Origin: Hyphomicrobiales bacterium | Lineage (GTDB): Bacteria; Pseudomonadota; Alphaproteobacteria; Rhizobiales; Rhizobiaceae | Assembly (NCBI GenBank): GCA_900472575.1 | Contig: UCIV01000042.1 | Span: 62,001 to 126,000, forward strand | Length of the DNA stretch: 64,000 nt | Direction: 5' to 3' | Part shown: piece after piece, positions 16,315 to 25,154 of the stretch | Layout of the letters: every line of letters starts with the position of its first letter | Numbering within the stretch: the first letter of the stretch is position 1 | The notes under the pieces: generated by a model | The model's database searches: none | Told to the model about the DNA's origin: nothing | Seen by the model: only the letters and a program-made list of their open reading frames with translations | Program-made: the position numbers and the translations under genes

Positions 16315-17205
16315 TTGAAGTTACGGGGTACCTTGATCGGTTTTACCGCGATCCTGATGTGGTCGCTGCTGGCTCTCATGACGGCGGCTTCCGGAAGCGT
16401 TCCGCCGTTCCAGATGAATGCGATGACATTCGCGATCGGTAGCCTGCCGGGACTGGTTTTACTGTCCATCAAGCCGGATCGTATCAGGCTGCTCAAGCAG
16501 CCGGCGAAGGTGTGGATCATCGGGATCGCCGGTCTCTTTGGCTATCATTTCCTCTATTTTACCGCGCTTCGTAACGCGCCGGCTGTTGAGGCCGGATTGA
16601 TCGCCTATCTCTGGCCGCTATTGATCGTTGTCGGTTCGGCGCTTCTGCCAGGGGAAAGGCTGCGCTGGTATCATGTCGCCGGGGCACTCGCCGGACTATG
16701 CGGCACTGTCGCTATCGTCTCGCGCAATGGCGTATCCTTCGACCAGTCCTATCTCCTGGGTTATGGCGCGGCTCTGCTTTGCGCCTTCACGTGGTCGGGT
16801 TATTCGCTGCTGACACGTAGTTTCGATCGGGTGTCGACGGACGTGGTGACGGGCTTCTGCCTGGCAACGTCGCTTCTGTCGCTCGTCTGCCATCTGGCGC
16901 TGGAAACGACGGTCTGGCCGGCGAGCGGTGGCGAATGGGCGGCCGTGGTCGGCCTTGGCCTGTTGCCGGTGGGTGCTGCCTTCTACGCCTGGGATTACGG
17001 CGTCAAGAATGGCGACATCCAGGTGATCGGAGCTGCAAGCTATGCCGCGCCACTGCTTTCGACGTTGATCCTGCTCGCCAGCGGCTTTGCCGAACCGAGC
17101 TGGCGGATTCTGATCGCCTGCGTGCTGATTACCGGCGGGGCGGTGCTAGCCGCGAAGGAGATGATCAAGCCCAAGCGGAAAGCGGCAGAGGCACCCGCGG
17201 AATAG
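16315..17205 (+). CDS. EamA/DMT-family exporter, YddG-like
   Basis: This 296-residue inner-membrane protein has about ten hydrophobic helices arranged as two EamA repeats. The opening KLRGTLIGFTAILMWSLLALMTAASGSVPPFQ and DYGVKNGDIQVIGAASYAAPLLSTL resemble the YddG aromatic amino-acid exporter branch, but the substrate is inferred. The start is TTG at 16315, preceded by GAGG; no ATG lies nearby in the right place. It is convergent with a cupin gene, and the only gap element is a GCCCGGCT/AGCCGGGC stem at 17212-17230. Confidence 0.85.
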   Translation: MKLRGTLIGFTAILMWSLLALMTAASGSVPPFQMNAMTFAIGSLPGLVLLSIKPDRIRLLKQPAKVWIIGIAGLFGYHFLYFTALRNAPAVEAGLIAYLWPLLIVVGSALLPGERLRWYHVAGALAGLCGTVAIVSRNGVSFDQSYLLGYGAALLCAFTWSGYSLLTRSFDRVSTDVVTGFCLATSLLSLVCHLALETTVWPASGGEWAAVVGLGLLPVGAAFYAWDYGVKNGDIQVIGAASYAAPLLSTLILLASGFAEPSWRILIACVLITGGAVLAAKEMIKPKRKAAEAPAE

Positions 17206-17646
17206 TTATCGGCCCGGCTCCCAGCCGGGCTCTGCCATCTCAAAACTCGAAAACTCGAATGCTGGTGCCACCGTGCAGCCGACGAGCGTGAAGCTGCCCA
17301 GCGGCTCGGCCGATTGCCATGTATTCGCCGGCACCACCGCCTGCGGACGCTCGCCGGCGGCGAGATCCGTGCCCAAGCGGATTTCCTCCACCGTCGTTCC
17401 GTCCGAGATCTTCAGAAGCAGCGGATCTCCGGCATAATAATGCCATACCTCGGCTGCATCGCGGACGCGGTGCCAATGCGACCGTTCACCCGCTTGCAGC
17501 AGGTAGTAGATCGCCGTCGAGGCGCCACGGCTCCTGCCGTCGCCATCTCTAAAGGTCTCGGAAAACCATCCGCCTTCCGGGTGGCGCTGCATGTTCAGCG
17601 TGGCAATGATTTCTTCTGCTGTCTGCCTGACGGGGTTGGGTGTCAT
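17206..17646 (-). CDS. Cupin domain protein (DUF985/cupin_5 family)
   Basis: The 146-residue protein shows the family pattern RHPEGGWFSETF, STAIYYLLQAGERSHWHRV and WHYYAGDPLLL, ending with SFTLVGCTVAPAFEFSSFEMA. These are beta-barrel cupin motifs, probably binding metal or a small ligand; no reaction is established. It begins four bases after the gloB stop on the same strand, so the pair is likely an operon. The ATG at 17646 gives MTPNPVRQTAEEI; upstream in-frame residues belong to gloB's 3' end in another frame. Confidence 0.87.
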   Translation of the reverse strand: MTPNPVRQTAEEIIATLNMQRHPEGGWFSETFRDGDGRSRGASTAIYYLLQAGERSHWHRVRDAAEVWHYYAGDPLLLKISDGTTVEEIRLGTDLAAGERPQAVVPANTWQSAEPLGSFTLVGCTVAPAFEFSSFEMAEPGWEPGR

Positions 17647-17650
17647 CGAT

Positions 17651-18421
17651 TTAGAAATTGTCCTTGCGCTTGCGGATTTCTGCAAACACTTCCTCGTTCG
17701 TCTTGCCTTCCATGATCAGGTTGCGGCGGATTTTTGGATCCTTGGCACGCAGGAAGGGGTTGGTTTCCTTCTCCAGCCCCATCATGGTCGGAATGGTGAA
17801 CTTGCCCTCTTTGCGCAGTTCCTCGATCTGGGCGGCGCGACGCTGCAACGGCTCGTTGTCGGGATCGATCGTCAGCGCAAATCTCGCGTTGGACAACGTG
17901 TATTCGTGGCCGAAATAAATCGCGGTCTCGTCCGGGAGGCCTGCCAGTTTCTGCAGCGAGTGCCACATGTCGGCGGCGGGGCGCTCGAACAGTCGTCCGC
18001 AGCCGAGCGCAAACAGCGTATCGGCGGCAAACAGGATTTTGTCGTCAGGGAAATGGAAGCAGATATGGCCGGCGGTGTGGCCGGGCGTTTCGATCACCCG
18101 CACAAGATGTCCACCGAACTGGAATTCCTCACCGTCCTCGACACTCCTGTCGAGCCCGGGGATAGCGACCGCCTCGTTGACCGGTCCGATAATCTCCAGC
18201 CCATAACGCTCCTTCAACGCCAGATTGGCCTCCACATGGTCGGTATGGTGGTGGGTGGTGAAGATATGGGTGAGTTTCCAGCCGCGGCGGTTTGCTGCCT
18301 CGACGATGGGTTTTTCCTCCGGCGCATCGATCGATACGGTCAATCCGCTTTCCGGTTCATGCACCAGAACGCCGTAATTATCGCTCCTGCAAGAAAAAAC
18401 TTCGATTTCCAAAGGCTTCAT
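17651..18421 (-). CDS. gloB: Hydroxyacylglutathione hydrolase (glyoxalase II)
   Basis: This metallo-beta-lactamase-fold enzyme hydrolyses S-lactoylglutathione to lactate and glutathione, completing methylglyoxal detoxification. The 256-residue sequence has the dinuclear metal motif THHHTDH (about residues 55-61), ETPGHTAGH, the ADTLF Asp and GHEYT. The C-terminal half (NPFLRAKDP) is the glutathione-binding domain. The ATG at 18421 gives the usual MKPLEIEVFSCRSDNYGVLV start. It is divergent from the methyltransferase gene, with an 89-base gap. Confidence 0.95.
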   Translation of the reverse strand: MKPLEIEVFSCRSDNYGVLVHEPESGLTVSIDAPEEKPIVEAANRRGWKLTHIFTTHHHTDHVEANLALKERYGLEIIGPVNEAVAIPGLDRSVEDGEEFQFGGHLVRVIETPGHTAGHICFHFPDDKILFAADTLFALGCGRLFERPAADMWHSLQKLAGLPDETAIYFGHEYTLSNARFALTIDPDNEPLQRRAAQIEELRKEGKFTIPTMMGLEKETNPFLRAKDPKIRRNLIMEGKTNEEVFAEIRKRKDNF

Positions 18422-18510
18422 CAGAATAGACCTATTGCTCAATGCTTCCTGCGGAACAATGTAGAGGGAGGCATGTCCAAGTCCAACCACTGAACACGAG
18501 CATTTGCGTT

Positions 18511-19260
18511 TTGTCTGTCGATATTGTTGACCTCCGTGAGTTCTATCATTCCGCGCTCGGCCGTCTGGCGGAGCAGTCGATCGCCATGGCGCTTTCCTCG
18601 CTGTGGGCGCGGCTGCCGGAGGAGCGCCTGGTGGGGCTGGGCTATGCGGTTCCCTATCTCGATCGGTTCCGGACCGATACGGAACGGACCTTCGCCTTCA
18701 TGCCGGCCGGGCAGGGGGCGGTGAACTGGCCGGTCGGGGAAAAATCCTCGACAGCGCTGGTTTTCGATGAGGAACTGCCTTTGCCGGACAGTTCCGTCGA
18801 TCGCGTGCTGATGGTCCATTCCCTGGAATTTACCGAAAACCCGCGGGAGAGCCTTAAGGAAATCTGGCGTGTGCTTGCTCCTGGCGGGAGGCTGGTCATC
18901 GTCGTTCCCAACCGGCGCGGCGTCTGGGCGCGAATGGAACATACGCCCTTCGGTTCCGGGCGGCCCTATTCCCGCAGCCAGCTGACGACGCTTCTGCGCG
19001 AGGCGAATTTCACGCCCGGAGCTGCGGCCGAAGCGCTATTCTTTCCGCCCTCGAAGGTGCGTGCAGTGCTCAAGGCCAGGAATGTTTTCGAGCGGCTGGG
19101 TCGGCGATTCTGGCCGGTCTTTTCCGGCGTCATCGTGATTGAGGCACAGAAGCGGCTCTATCAGGGGTTGCCGGTTGCCGCGCGTGCATCACGCCGCGTC
19201 TTTGTGCCTGTGTTGGCGCCGCAGGGCGTCAGAACCACGCGCGAGCGAAATCAGGGCTGA
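18511..19260 (+). CDS. Class I SAM-dependent methyltransferase, rhizobial type
   Basis: This is a 249-residue protein with a methyltransferase_11-type core: LPLPDSSVDRVLMVHSLEFTENPRESLKEIWRVLAPGGRLVIVVPN. The N-terminal glycine motif is weaker than usual. It contains a distinctive RRGVWARMEHTPFGSGRPYSRSQL block shared with rhizobial relatives. The substrate is unknown. I chose a TTG start at 18511 because it yields MSVDIVDLREFY, close to relatives; ATG 18442 would add 23 atypical residues. The 3' end overlaps the convergent NTF2-like gene by 10 bases. Confidence 0.8.
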   Translation: MSVDIVDLREFYHSALGRLAEQSIAMALSSLWARLPEERLVGLGYAVPYLDRFRTDTERTFAFMPAGQGAVNWPVGEKSSTALVFDEELPLPDSSVDRVLMVHSLEFTENPRESLKEIWRVLAPGGRLVIVVPNRRGVWARMEHTPFGSGRPYSRSQLTTLLREANFTPGAAAEALFFPPSKVRAVLKARNVFERLGRRFWPVFSGVIVIEAQKRLYQGLPVAARASRRVFVPVLAPQGVRTTRERNQG

Positions 19261-19679
19261 AGGTCGAAGATCGCCAGGGGCTGGCCTTCCATGGCTAAGG
19301 GTACGGACTCATGGATATGGACGATCAGCCAGCGTCCGTCCTCGCGGGCAAAGGCAATGGTCAGGCGAAACCAGAAACCGATCTTCTGTCCGTCGTTCTT
19401 GATGCCGCTCAGCCAGGCCAATGCCGAGCACCAGGCAATGTCGCCGCCAAGCCTCAGGTCTGTGTCGCGGATATCGAATTCGAGTGGTCCATCCCAGCTG
19501 TCGAGCCAGGCTTGCAGGGAGGACGTGTCATTGCCTGTCTCCTGCAGCGGCGGGGCAAGCGAAAATTGGCGGACCGTAACCGATTGGCAGCGGATAATCC
19601 CGTCCGCATCCTTTGCCCGCAAGGCGGCCATCCAGTCCCGCAGCAGGGCCTTAATGTCATCATGGTCACCGGTGCTCAT
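19251..19679 (-). CDS. SnoaL/DUF4440-like (NTF2-fold) protein
   Basis: The 142-residue protein starts MSTGDHDDIKALLRDWMAALRAKDADGI and contains SALAWLSGIKNDGQKIGFWFRLTIAFAREDGRWLIVHIHESVP, the cone-shaped NTF2 fold pattern. Family members range from ketosteroid-isomerase-like enzymes to ligand-binding proteins, so no reaction is assigned. The start at 19679 has a good GGAGGA site; the ATG at 19691 would consume that site. Confidence 0.8.
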   Translation of the reverse strand: MSTGDHDDIKALLRDWMAALRAKDADGIIRCQSVTVRQFSLAPPLQETGNDTSSLQAWLDSWDGPLEFDIRDTDLRLGGDIAWCSALAWLSGIKNDGQKIGFWFRLTIAFAREDGRWLIVHIHESVPLAMEGQPLAIFDLQP

Positions 19680-19821
19680 CGTCTCCTCCATCGCAGTCCA
19701 GTCATCTTCAAGACGTTTTGGGGCCGATCGTTCCGACAGTTACTCTCGACAAGCATCGTTTTCGGCTTTAATCCGTCTCACATTCCCTGCCATTGCAGGC
19801 ATTTCCAAGAAGGTTGATCCG

Positions 19822-20928
19822 ATGAGCATCGTTGTGAGTGAGCCCGTTCCGCGTCCAGGCATTCTGGATATCGCTGCCTATGTACCCGGCAAGGAACATG
19901 CTCCTGGCGTTGCGCGCGTCTTCAAGCTTTCCTCCAATGAAACGCCGCTTGGTGCCAGCCCCAAGGCAATCGAGGCATTCCGTCAGTCCGCCGGGCATCT
20001 CGAGCTTTATCCGGATGGTCAGGCGCTGGCGCTGCGCGATGCAATCGCCTCCGTACATGGGTTGAACGTCGCAAATATCATGTGCGGCAATGGGTCGGAC
20101 GAACTTCTTGGCCTGCTGTGTCACGTCTATCTCGGTGCCGGTGACGAGGCGATCATCACCCAGCACGGCTTCCTCGTCTACAAGATCCAGATCATGGGCG
20201 CGGGTGCGACGGCCATCGAAGTGCCGGAGAAGGATTACACGGTCGATGTCGACGCGATCCTTGCTGCCGTCACCGAAAAAACCAAGCTCGTTTTCATCGC
20301 CAATCCGGGCAACCCGACCGGCACCTATGTCCCGGTTGCCGATATCCGCCGCCTGCATGCCGGCCTGCCGAAGAACGTCATTCTCGTGCTCGATGCGGCT
20401 TACGCGGAATATGTGCGCAAGAACGATTATGAGGCGGGCGTCGAGCTGGTTTCGCAGAACAAGAACGTAGTGATGTGCCGCACGTTCTCGAAGGTCTATG
20501 GCCTTGCCGCACTTCGTATCGGCTGGATGTATGGCCCGGCCGGCATTCTCGATGCGCTGAACCGCGTGCGTGGCCCGTTCAACATGAATGCCCCGGCAAT
20601 CGCCGCCGGTGCCGCAGCCATCCGCGACCAGAACTTTGTCGGGGAAGCCGTCGAGCACAATCTGCTCTGGAAGGACAAGCTGACCCATGCCTTCGAGACG
20701 ATCGGTCTTACGGTTACGCCTTCCGTCACCAACTTCGTGCTGATCCATTTTCCGGATGTCGACGGCAAGCGTGCACCGGATGCCGACGAATTCCTCACCA
20801 GCCGCGGTTACATCCTGCGCATGGTGAAGGGTTACGGCCTGCCGAATGCACTGCGCATGACGGTCGGCTCGGAAGAAGCCAATCGCGGCGTCATCGAAGC
20901 GCTCGGCGAATTCATGGGACGGAAATGA
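19822..20928 (+). CDS. hisC: Histidinol-phosphate / aromatic aminotransferase
   Basis: This 368-residue, PLP-dependent fold-type I enzyme has NPGNPTGTYVP, the Asp in VLDAAYAEYV, the PLP lysine in CRTFSKVYGLAALRIGW and the C-terminal Arg in LRMTVGS. It is annotated as HisC by family. It is fused in an operon with a prephenate/arogenate dehydrogenase, so a role in phenylalanine and tyrosine transamination (HisC2/HisH-type) is plausible. The real start is MSIVVSEPVPRPGILD at 19822; the open frame upstream runs antisense through the NTF2-like gene. Confidence 0.92.
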   Translation: MSIVVSEPVPRPGILDIAAYVPGKEHAPGVARVFKLSSNETPLGASPKAIEAFRQSAGHLELYPDGQALALRDAIASVHGLNVANIMCGNGSDELLGLLCHVYLGAGDEAIITQHGFLVYKIQIMGAGATAIEVPEKDYTVDVDAILAAVTEKTKLVFIANPGNPTGTYVPVADIRRLHAGLPKNVILVLDAAYAEYVRKNDYEAGVELVSQNKNVVMCRTFSKVYGLAALRIGWMYGPAGILDALNRVRGPFNMNAPAIAAGAAAIRDQNFVGEAVEHNLLWKDKLTHAFETIGLTVTPSVTNFVLIHFPDVDGKRAPDADEFLTSRGYILRMVKGYGLPNALRMTVGSEEANRGVIEALGEFMGRK

Positions 20929-21857
20929 TGAGTGACGTGCATTTCGAGCGGATCGCGCTGATCGGTATCGGCCTGATCGGCTCGTCGATCGCCCGCGACG
21001 TCAAGCAGCTCGGGCTTGCAAAACATGTGGTGGTTTCGACGCGCAGTGAGGAAACGCTGCGCCGCGCCGAAGAACTGGAGCTCGGCACCGAATACACGGT
21101 GTCGGCCGCCGATGCGGTCAAGGATGCTGATCTCGTCATCGTTTCGGTTCCCGTTGGCGCATCTGAGGTCGTTGCCAAGCAGATTGCCGGCTCGCTAAAG
21201 CCGGGTGTGATCGTGACCGATGTTGGCTCGACCAAGGCATCCGTCATCGCGCAGATGGCGCCGCATATGCCGGACAACGTGCATTTCATTCCGGGCCATC
21301 CGCTGGCAGGCACGGAGAAGTCAGGCCCGGATGCCGGTTTTGCCGGTCTGTTTCGTGATCGCTGGTGCATCTTCACGCCGCTGCCGGATACCGATGCTGA
21401 CGCACTGGACAGGCTGAAAGCCCTCTGGATGGCGCTCGGCTCGCGGGTGGACGACATGGATCCGCAGCACCATGACAAGGTGCTGGCGATCGTGTCGCAT
21501 CTTCCGCATATCATCGCCTACAATATCGTTGGTACGGCTGACGATCTGGAGACGGTGACGGAATCGGAAGTGATCAAATATTCCGCCTCAGGTTTCCGCG
21601 ATTTCACCCGTCTGGCCGCATCCGATCCGACCATGTGGCGCGATATCTGCCTGCATAACAAGGATGCGATCCTCGAAATGCTGGCGCGGTTTTCGGAAGA
21701 TCTCGCTTATCTCCAGCGGGCGATCCGCTGGGGCGAGGGCGACAAGCTGTTTGAACTCTTCACCCGCACCCGGGCGATCCGTCGGTCGATCGTGCAGGCG
21801 GGTCAGGACGTGGATGCGCCGGACTTCGGTCGCCACGCGCTCGACACGAAGAAATAA
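20925..21857 (+). CDS. tyrC: Prephenate/arogenate dehydrogenase
   Basis: The 310-residue enzyme oxidatively decarboxylates prephenate or arogenate in tyrosine synthesis. The N-terminal Rossmann motif GIGLIGSSIARDV (about residues 12-24) binds NAD(P). Later segments HPLAGTEKSGPDAGFAGLF and SHLPHIIAYNIV are conserved in TyrA/TyrC. The start overlaps the hisC stop (ATGATGA; 20925 or 20928 possible), so the two enzymes, consecutive in the pathway, are translationally coupled. Confidence 0.93.
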   Translation: MMSDVHFERIALIGIGLIGSSIARDVKQLGLAKHVVVSTRSEETLRRAEELELGTEYTVSAADAVKDADLVIVSVPVGASEVVAKQIAGSLKPGVIVTDVGSTKASVIAQMAPHMPDNVHFIPGHPLAGTEKSGPDAGFAGLFRDRWCIFTPLPDTDADALDRLKALWMALGSRVDDMDPQHHDKVLAIVSHLPHIIAYNIVGTADDLETVTESEVIKYSASGFRDFTRLAASDPTMWRDICLHNKDAILEMLARFSEDLAYLQRAIRWGEGDKLFELFTRTRAIRRSIVQAGQDVDAPDFGRHALDTKK

Positions 21858-21872
21858 ATCTGTGTCATGAGA

Positions 21873-21903
21873 TCATCCGAAGCCGTCGTGGCTCCGGATG
21901 ATG
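21873..21903. terminator. Hairpin between convergent tyrC and DUF2125 genes
   Basis: A 13-bp stem with a single mismatch (ATCATCCGAAGCC with GGCTCCGGATGAT, five-base loop) fills the gap between the two convergent stops. There is no clear T-run, so it may be a bidirectional or processed terminator. Confidence 0.5.
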
Positions 21904-21907
21904 GCGG

Positions 21908-22912
21908 TCAGATCGGCGGGATTTCGCCGATCGGAATCAGCCCACCGGCAAACACCTTGCCGCGGCGGATTGTGATATCGAGGGAAGCCTTCTCTCCGCC
22001 GCCTAGTGCCTGCAGCATGTTCGCCGCAGTCCCGATCGTCGATTCCAGGCCCGGAAATGCGCGGCTCAGGCTGTCCTGCCAGGCCGGGATATCCTCAATC
22101 CTCAGCTTCATCTTGCCGGACATGCGACCCCTGTCGTCGAAGGAGAATGGACCGGAAAGGGTCAGCACCTGGCCTTGGCCAAGATCGGCCTTGAATTCGC
22201 GCAAGTCTCCTTCCGAACCATGCAGCGCAAGTCCGTTGCGGTCGCTTCCGTCAAGAACACCGGCGCGGTCCTTGAGCGTCACGTCGATGCTGGTATTGGT
22301 GGCGGGTAGAAGCTGCGGCAGGCCCTTGGCTGTCGTTGTGGCGTTCTGCAGCTGGATGGCGGCGTCGAGATCCGCACCATTCTGGCGCAGATGAATTTCT
22401 GACTGGTCAGCCGCGATATCGAAAGCCTGCCCGCTGGCGGAAGACTGAATGGTCGTCTTCGGCTTCTGGATGACCATGGAGGCGCGCTCGACGCCCTTTA
22501 GCTTGGTCACGAGGCTGGATTGCAGGCTTTCCCATGTACTGGCGATGGAAAGGCCATGGCCGGTGCGCACTTCCGACGGCGCATCGAGCTCCCATACGAT
22601 ATGGCCCGGATTGTAGACCTGAGCTGCCGAACGCAGAGGGCCGAAGCTTGCGGATATTCCGTTGACGGTATCGTCGACATCCACCTTCGAGCAGAACAGG
22701 CCGATGCGGAAGGGATAACCGCGATATTCGGCATTCTCGCAGTTGGCCGAAATACCGGCATCCGCCTGGCTACCGAGCAGAAGCAGCGTCCTTTCGCGCA
22801 GGGCCGAGGCGGCATAAAACCAGCCCGCGGTGTAGAGTGCGATGACGAGCACGACGGCACTCGCAAGAAACCAGAGTTTTCTGCTGGTGCCGGATCGGCT
22901 TGACGCTGCCAT
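21908..22912 (-). CDS. DUF2125 domain-containing membrane-anchored protein
   Basis: This 334-residue protein has one N-terminal membrane helix (about residues 12-32, LWFLASAVVLVIALYTAGWFY) and a large periplasmic DUF2125 region. Typical segments include CENAEYRGYPFRIGLFCSKV and VWELDAPSEVRTGHGL. The pattern recalls AsmA/YdgA-like beta-rich envelope proteins, but no function is known. It is divergent from the chaC gene by 52 bases. Confidence 0.83.
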   Translation of the reverse strand: MAASSRSGTSRKLWFLASAVVLVIALYTAGWFYAASALRERTLLLLGSQADAGISANCENAEYRGYPFRIGLFCSKVDVDDTVNGISASFGPLRSAAQVYNPGHIVWELDAPSEVRTGHGLSIASTWESLQSSLVTKLKGVERASMVIQKPKTTIQSSASGQAFDIAADQSEIHLRQNGADLDAAIQLQNATTTAKGLPQLLPATNTSIDVTLKDRAGVLDGSDRNGLALHGSEGDLREFKADLGQGQVLTLSGPFSFDDRGRMSGKMKLRIEDIPAWQDSLSRAFPGLESTIGTAANMLQALGGGEKASLDITIRRGKVFAGGLIPIGEIPPI

Positions 22913-22964
22913 GTTGTTCTCCCAATGGTGCGACGCAAACTAAAATGATGGCATGGCGTGCGAT

Positions 22965-23504
22965 ATGGACGAATTTTGGGTCTTTGGCTACGGATCACTG
23001 ATGTGGAACCCGGGATTTCCCTATGTGGAGCGAGAGGCTGCACGCGTTCACGGGTTTCGCCGCTCGCTTTGCATCTGGTCAACCGCGCATCGCGGAACCG
23101 CAGAAAACCCAGGTCTCGTCATGGGACTGGACCGGGGTGGGTCCTGCCGGGGCATGGCATTCAGGGTTGGCGACAAGGATCGTGACGATGCGCTGGATTA
23201 TCTGCGCAAACGTGAACTCATAACCAATGTCTACAAGGAACGCATCCTGCCCATTGGCCTGCCGGGCGGGCGTCGCGTGCAGGCCGTGACCTATGTGGTC
23301 GACCGCCACCACGAGCAATATGCCGGGAGCCTCAGCGTGGAGGAGGCGGCGGAAGTGGTCTTGCGATCGCATGGTCAGTCCGGGCCGAACGATGCCTATG
23401 TGCTCAACACGGTGGCGCAACTGAAGCAGATGGGTATTCGCGATCTCTGGCTGGAGGCAGTCGGGGATGCTGTCAGCCTGCAAACGGCTCAGGCCGCCGA
23501 CTGA
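22965..23504 (+). CDS. ChaC-like gamma-glutamylcyclotransferase
   Basis: The 179-residue protein starts MDEFWVFGYGSLMWNPGFPYVERE, with the YGSLMW substrate-binding loop of the ChaC branch. RRSLCIWSTAHRGTAENPGLVMGLDRGGSCRGMAFRV follows. ChaC enzymes cleave glutathione to 5-oxoproline and Cys-Gly. An upstream ATG at 22953 (adding MACD) is possible. The 3' end overlaps the convergent plsC by 16 bases. Confidence 0.9.
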   Translation: MDEFWVFGYGSLMWNPGFPYVEREAARVHGFRRSLCIWSTAHRGTAENPGLVMGLDRGGSCRGMAFRVGDKDRDDALDYLRKRELITNVYKERILPIGLPGGRRVQAVTYVVDRHHEQYAGSLSVEEAAEVVLRSHGQSGPNDAYVLNTVAQLKQMGIRDLWLEAVGDAVSLQTAQAAD

Positions 23505-24280
23505 GCCCGCAATTCCGCCAAGCGCTTTACCGCAGTCGGTGGCAGCGGCAGGTGCGGGTTGGCCTCTACGGTTTCGATCAGCAGTTCGTCGCTCGCCTTT
23601 TCCAGCGTCTCGATCAGGTGCGCATAAAAGGCATCCGGGTCCATGCCCGGCTCGATCGGAGGCAGGATGCGGACCTTGAAGCGGCCGGGATACTTCACCA
23701 GTTTGCGGCGGCCCCAGAACAAGCCCCAATGGGCAACGATCGGCACGACCGGAACCTTGACGTCGCGATAGATGCGGGCGATGCCGTAACGGTATTCCGG
23801 CGGGGCGCCGGGCGGTTTGCGCGTGCCTTCCGGATAGATGATCAACTGACGGCCGTTGTCCATTTCCTGCCGGGTGCGCTTCATCACCTCGACCATGACC
23901 TTGCCGCGAGCGCCACGGTTGACCGGGATCATCCGTTGTTTGGCGACATACCAGCCGAAAAGCGGGATCCACATCAGTTCGCGCTTCAGAATATAGACTG
24001 GATCGCGCTGGTAGGGCAGCAGAGCAAACGTGTCCCAGGCCGACTGGTGTTTCGGCGCGAATATGCAGCCGCCTTCGGGGATGTTCTCGATACCCTCGAT
24101 CTCGAATGTCGCACCGACGATCTTTTCCATCAGCCAGTTGTTGGATGCTGCCCAAGCCTTCGGAACCCGAAAGGCTGCCTTGCGCGGGGAGAGAAAATAG
24201 ACCGGCGAGAGCAGGATCATGCGCAGGATGGTGTTGGTATAGAACGCGGTATTGAACAGGATCGAGCGCAGCAACAGCAT
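23489..24280 (-). CDS. plsC: 1-acyl-sn-glycerol-3-phosphate acyltransferase
   Basis: PlsC converts lysophosphatidic acid to phosphatidic acid at the inner membrane. The 263-residue protein has an N-terminal hydrophobic anchor, the catalytic HQSAWD (HX4D, about residues 77-82), the substrate motif NRG and YPEGTRK (EGT). All four acyltransferase blocks are present. Rhizobia often have several PlsC-type enzymes, some specialised for ornithine lipids, so the exact substrate is less certain. It is followed on the same strand, downstream of ydcF. Confidence 0.92.
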   Translation of the reverse strand: MLLLRSILFNTAFYTNTILRMILLSPVYFLSPRKAAFRVPKAWAASNNWLMEKIVGATFEIEGIENIPEGGCIFAPKHQSAWDTFALLPYQRDPVYILKRELMWIPLFGWYVAKQRMIPVNRGARGKVMVEVMKRTRQEMDNGRQLIIYPEGTRKPPGAPPEYRYGIARIYRDVKVPVVPIVAHWGLFWGRRKLVKYPGRFKVRILPPIEPGMDPDAFYAHLIETLEKASDELLIETVEANPHLPLPPTAVKRLAELRAQSAA

Positions 24281-24352
24281 GATGGGTTCCTTTGAGGATT
24301 GCGCGTTGCCTACACGAGATCGGGCACGGAAAAAAGAGTTCTCGGTGCGAGA

Positions 24353-25084
24353 TCAGGGAGAAGGGTTCTTGGTTTTGTCAGGATCTTCTTCTGTCCGAAG
24401 CCCGGTCCAGCGCGCCATGCCAAGCCAGTCCCGAAGTGAGGCGAGCACGACCTTTCCGTATTCCGACAGCATCGTGCGCAGCGTGTCGGGCTCCGCGAAC
24501 CAGGCGCGACGGGCAAGATCGGCATTGACCACCGGATAAGCAATGAATTCGGTTGCGGGATCGGCGCGTCGCAATTCATGCAGGCTGCGCAGCATGTGAT
24601 AGTTGTTGGTCACGACCAGAACGGATTTGTAACCATGGTCATGGATCCAGCGAGTGATCTCGTTGGCATTGCCGATCGTGTCGATCGCATCGTAACCGAT
24701 ATCGACACAGCATTTGAACAGGTCAGCAGATGCCTGGGTCGCCTTGCGGATCTGGGTCGGCGTGGTGGAGGGATGAGCGCCGGAGATAAGCAGACGCTTA
24801 CCCGCGCCGTCTCGCAACAGGCCGACTGCCTGCTCGATGCGAAGATAACCGCCGGTAAGAACCACAATGGCGTCTGCTTTTACACCGTCGGGCGCGCGCA
24901 GCGACGTGACCGAATCAGCGAACCATAAAAAACCGCCGCCGAGGATAGCCGCACAGATAAAGACCAGCATGATCAGTCGCCTTGCGAACCGCCGCAAGGC
25001 GCTCTGGCGCGACAATAGCCCGATTTCCGGCCTGCCCGGAGGGCGGCTTTCGGGCGTCCAGCGATTGCTCCAGCCGAATTTCAT
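24353..25084 (-). CDS. YdcF/ElyC family (DUF218) membrane protein
   Basis: The 243-residue protein has a membrane helix at about residues 35-57 followed by a DUF218 domain: DAIVVLTGGYLRIEQAVGLLRDGAGKRLLISGAHP, then GNANEITRWIHDHGYKSVLVVTNNYHMLRS. The domain is linked to envelope integrity and possible polyprenyl-phosphate metabolism in other bacteria, but its chemistry is not settled. It sits between ftsX and plsC on the same strand, 70-72 bases from each. Confidence 0.87.
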   Translation of the reverse strand: MKFGWSNRWTPESRPPGRPEIGLLSRQSALRRFARRLIMLVFICAAILGGGFLWFADSVTSLRAPDGVKADAIVVLTGGYLRIEQAVGLLRDGAGKRLLISGAHPSTTPTQIRKATQASADLFKCCVDIGYDAIDTIGNANEITRWIHDHGYKSVLVVTNNYHMLRSLHELRRADPATEFIAYPVVNADLARRAWFAEPDTLRTMLSEYGKVVLASLRDWLGMARWTGLRTEEDPDKTKNPSP

Positions 25085-25154
25085 GACCTGTCATTAGTCG
25101 CAGATTGAGGCGGTGAATAGTCCTCGAAACGTTACCAGGTAATATGATTGAATG

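Noticed and set aside
19291..19821. Possible 177-residue N-terminal extension of HisC
   Set aside because: It is antisense to the NTF2-like gene; the family N-terminus begins at 19822.
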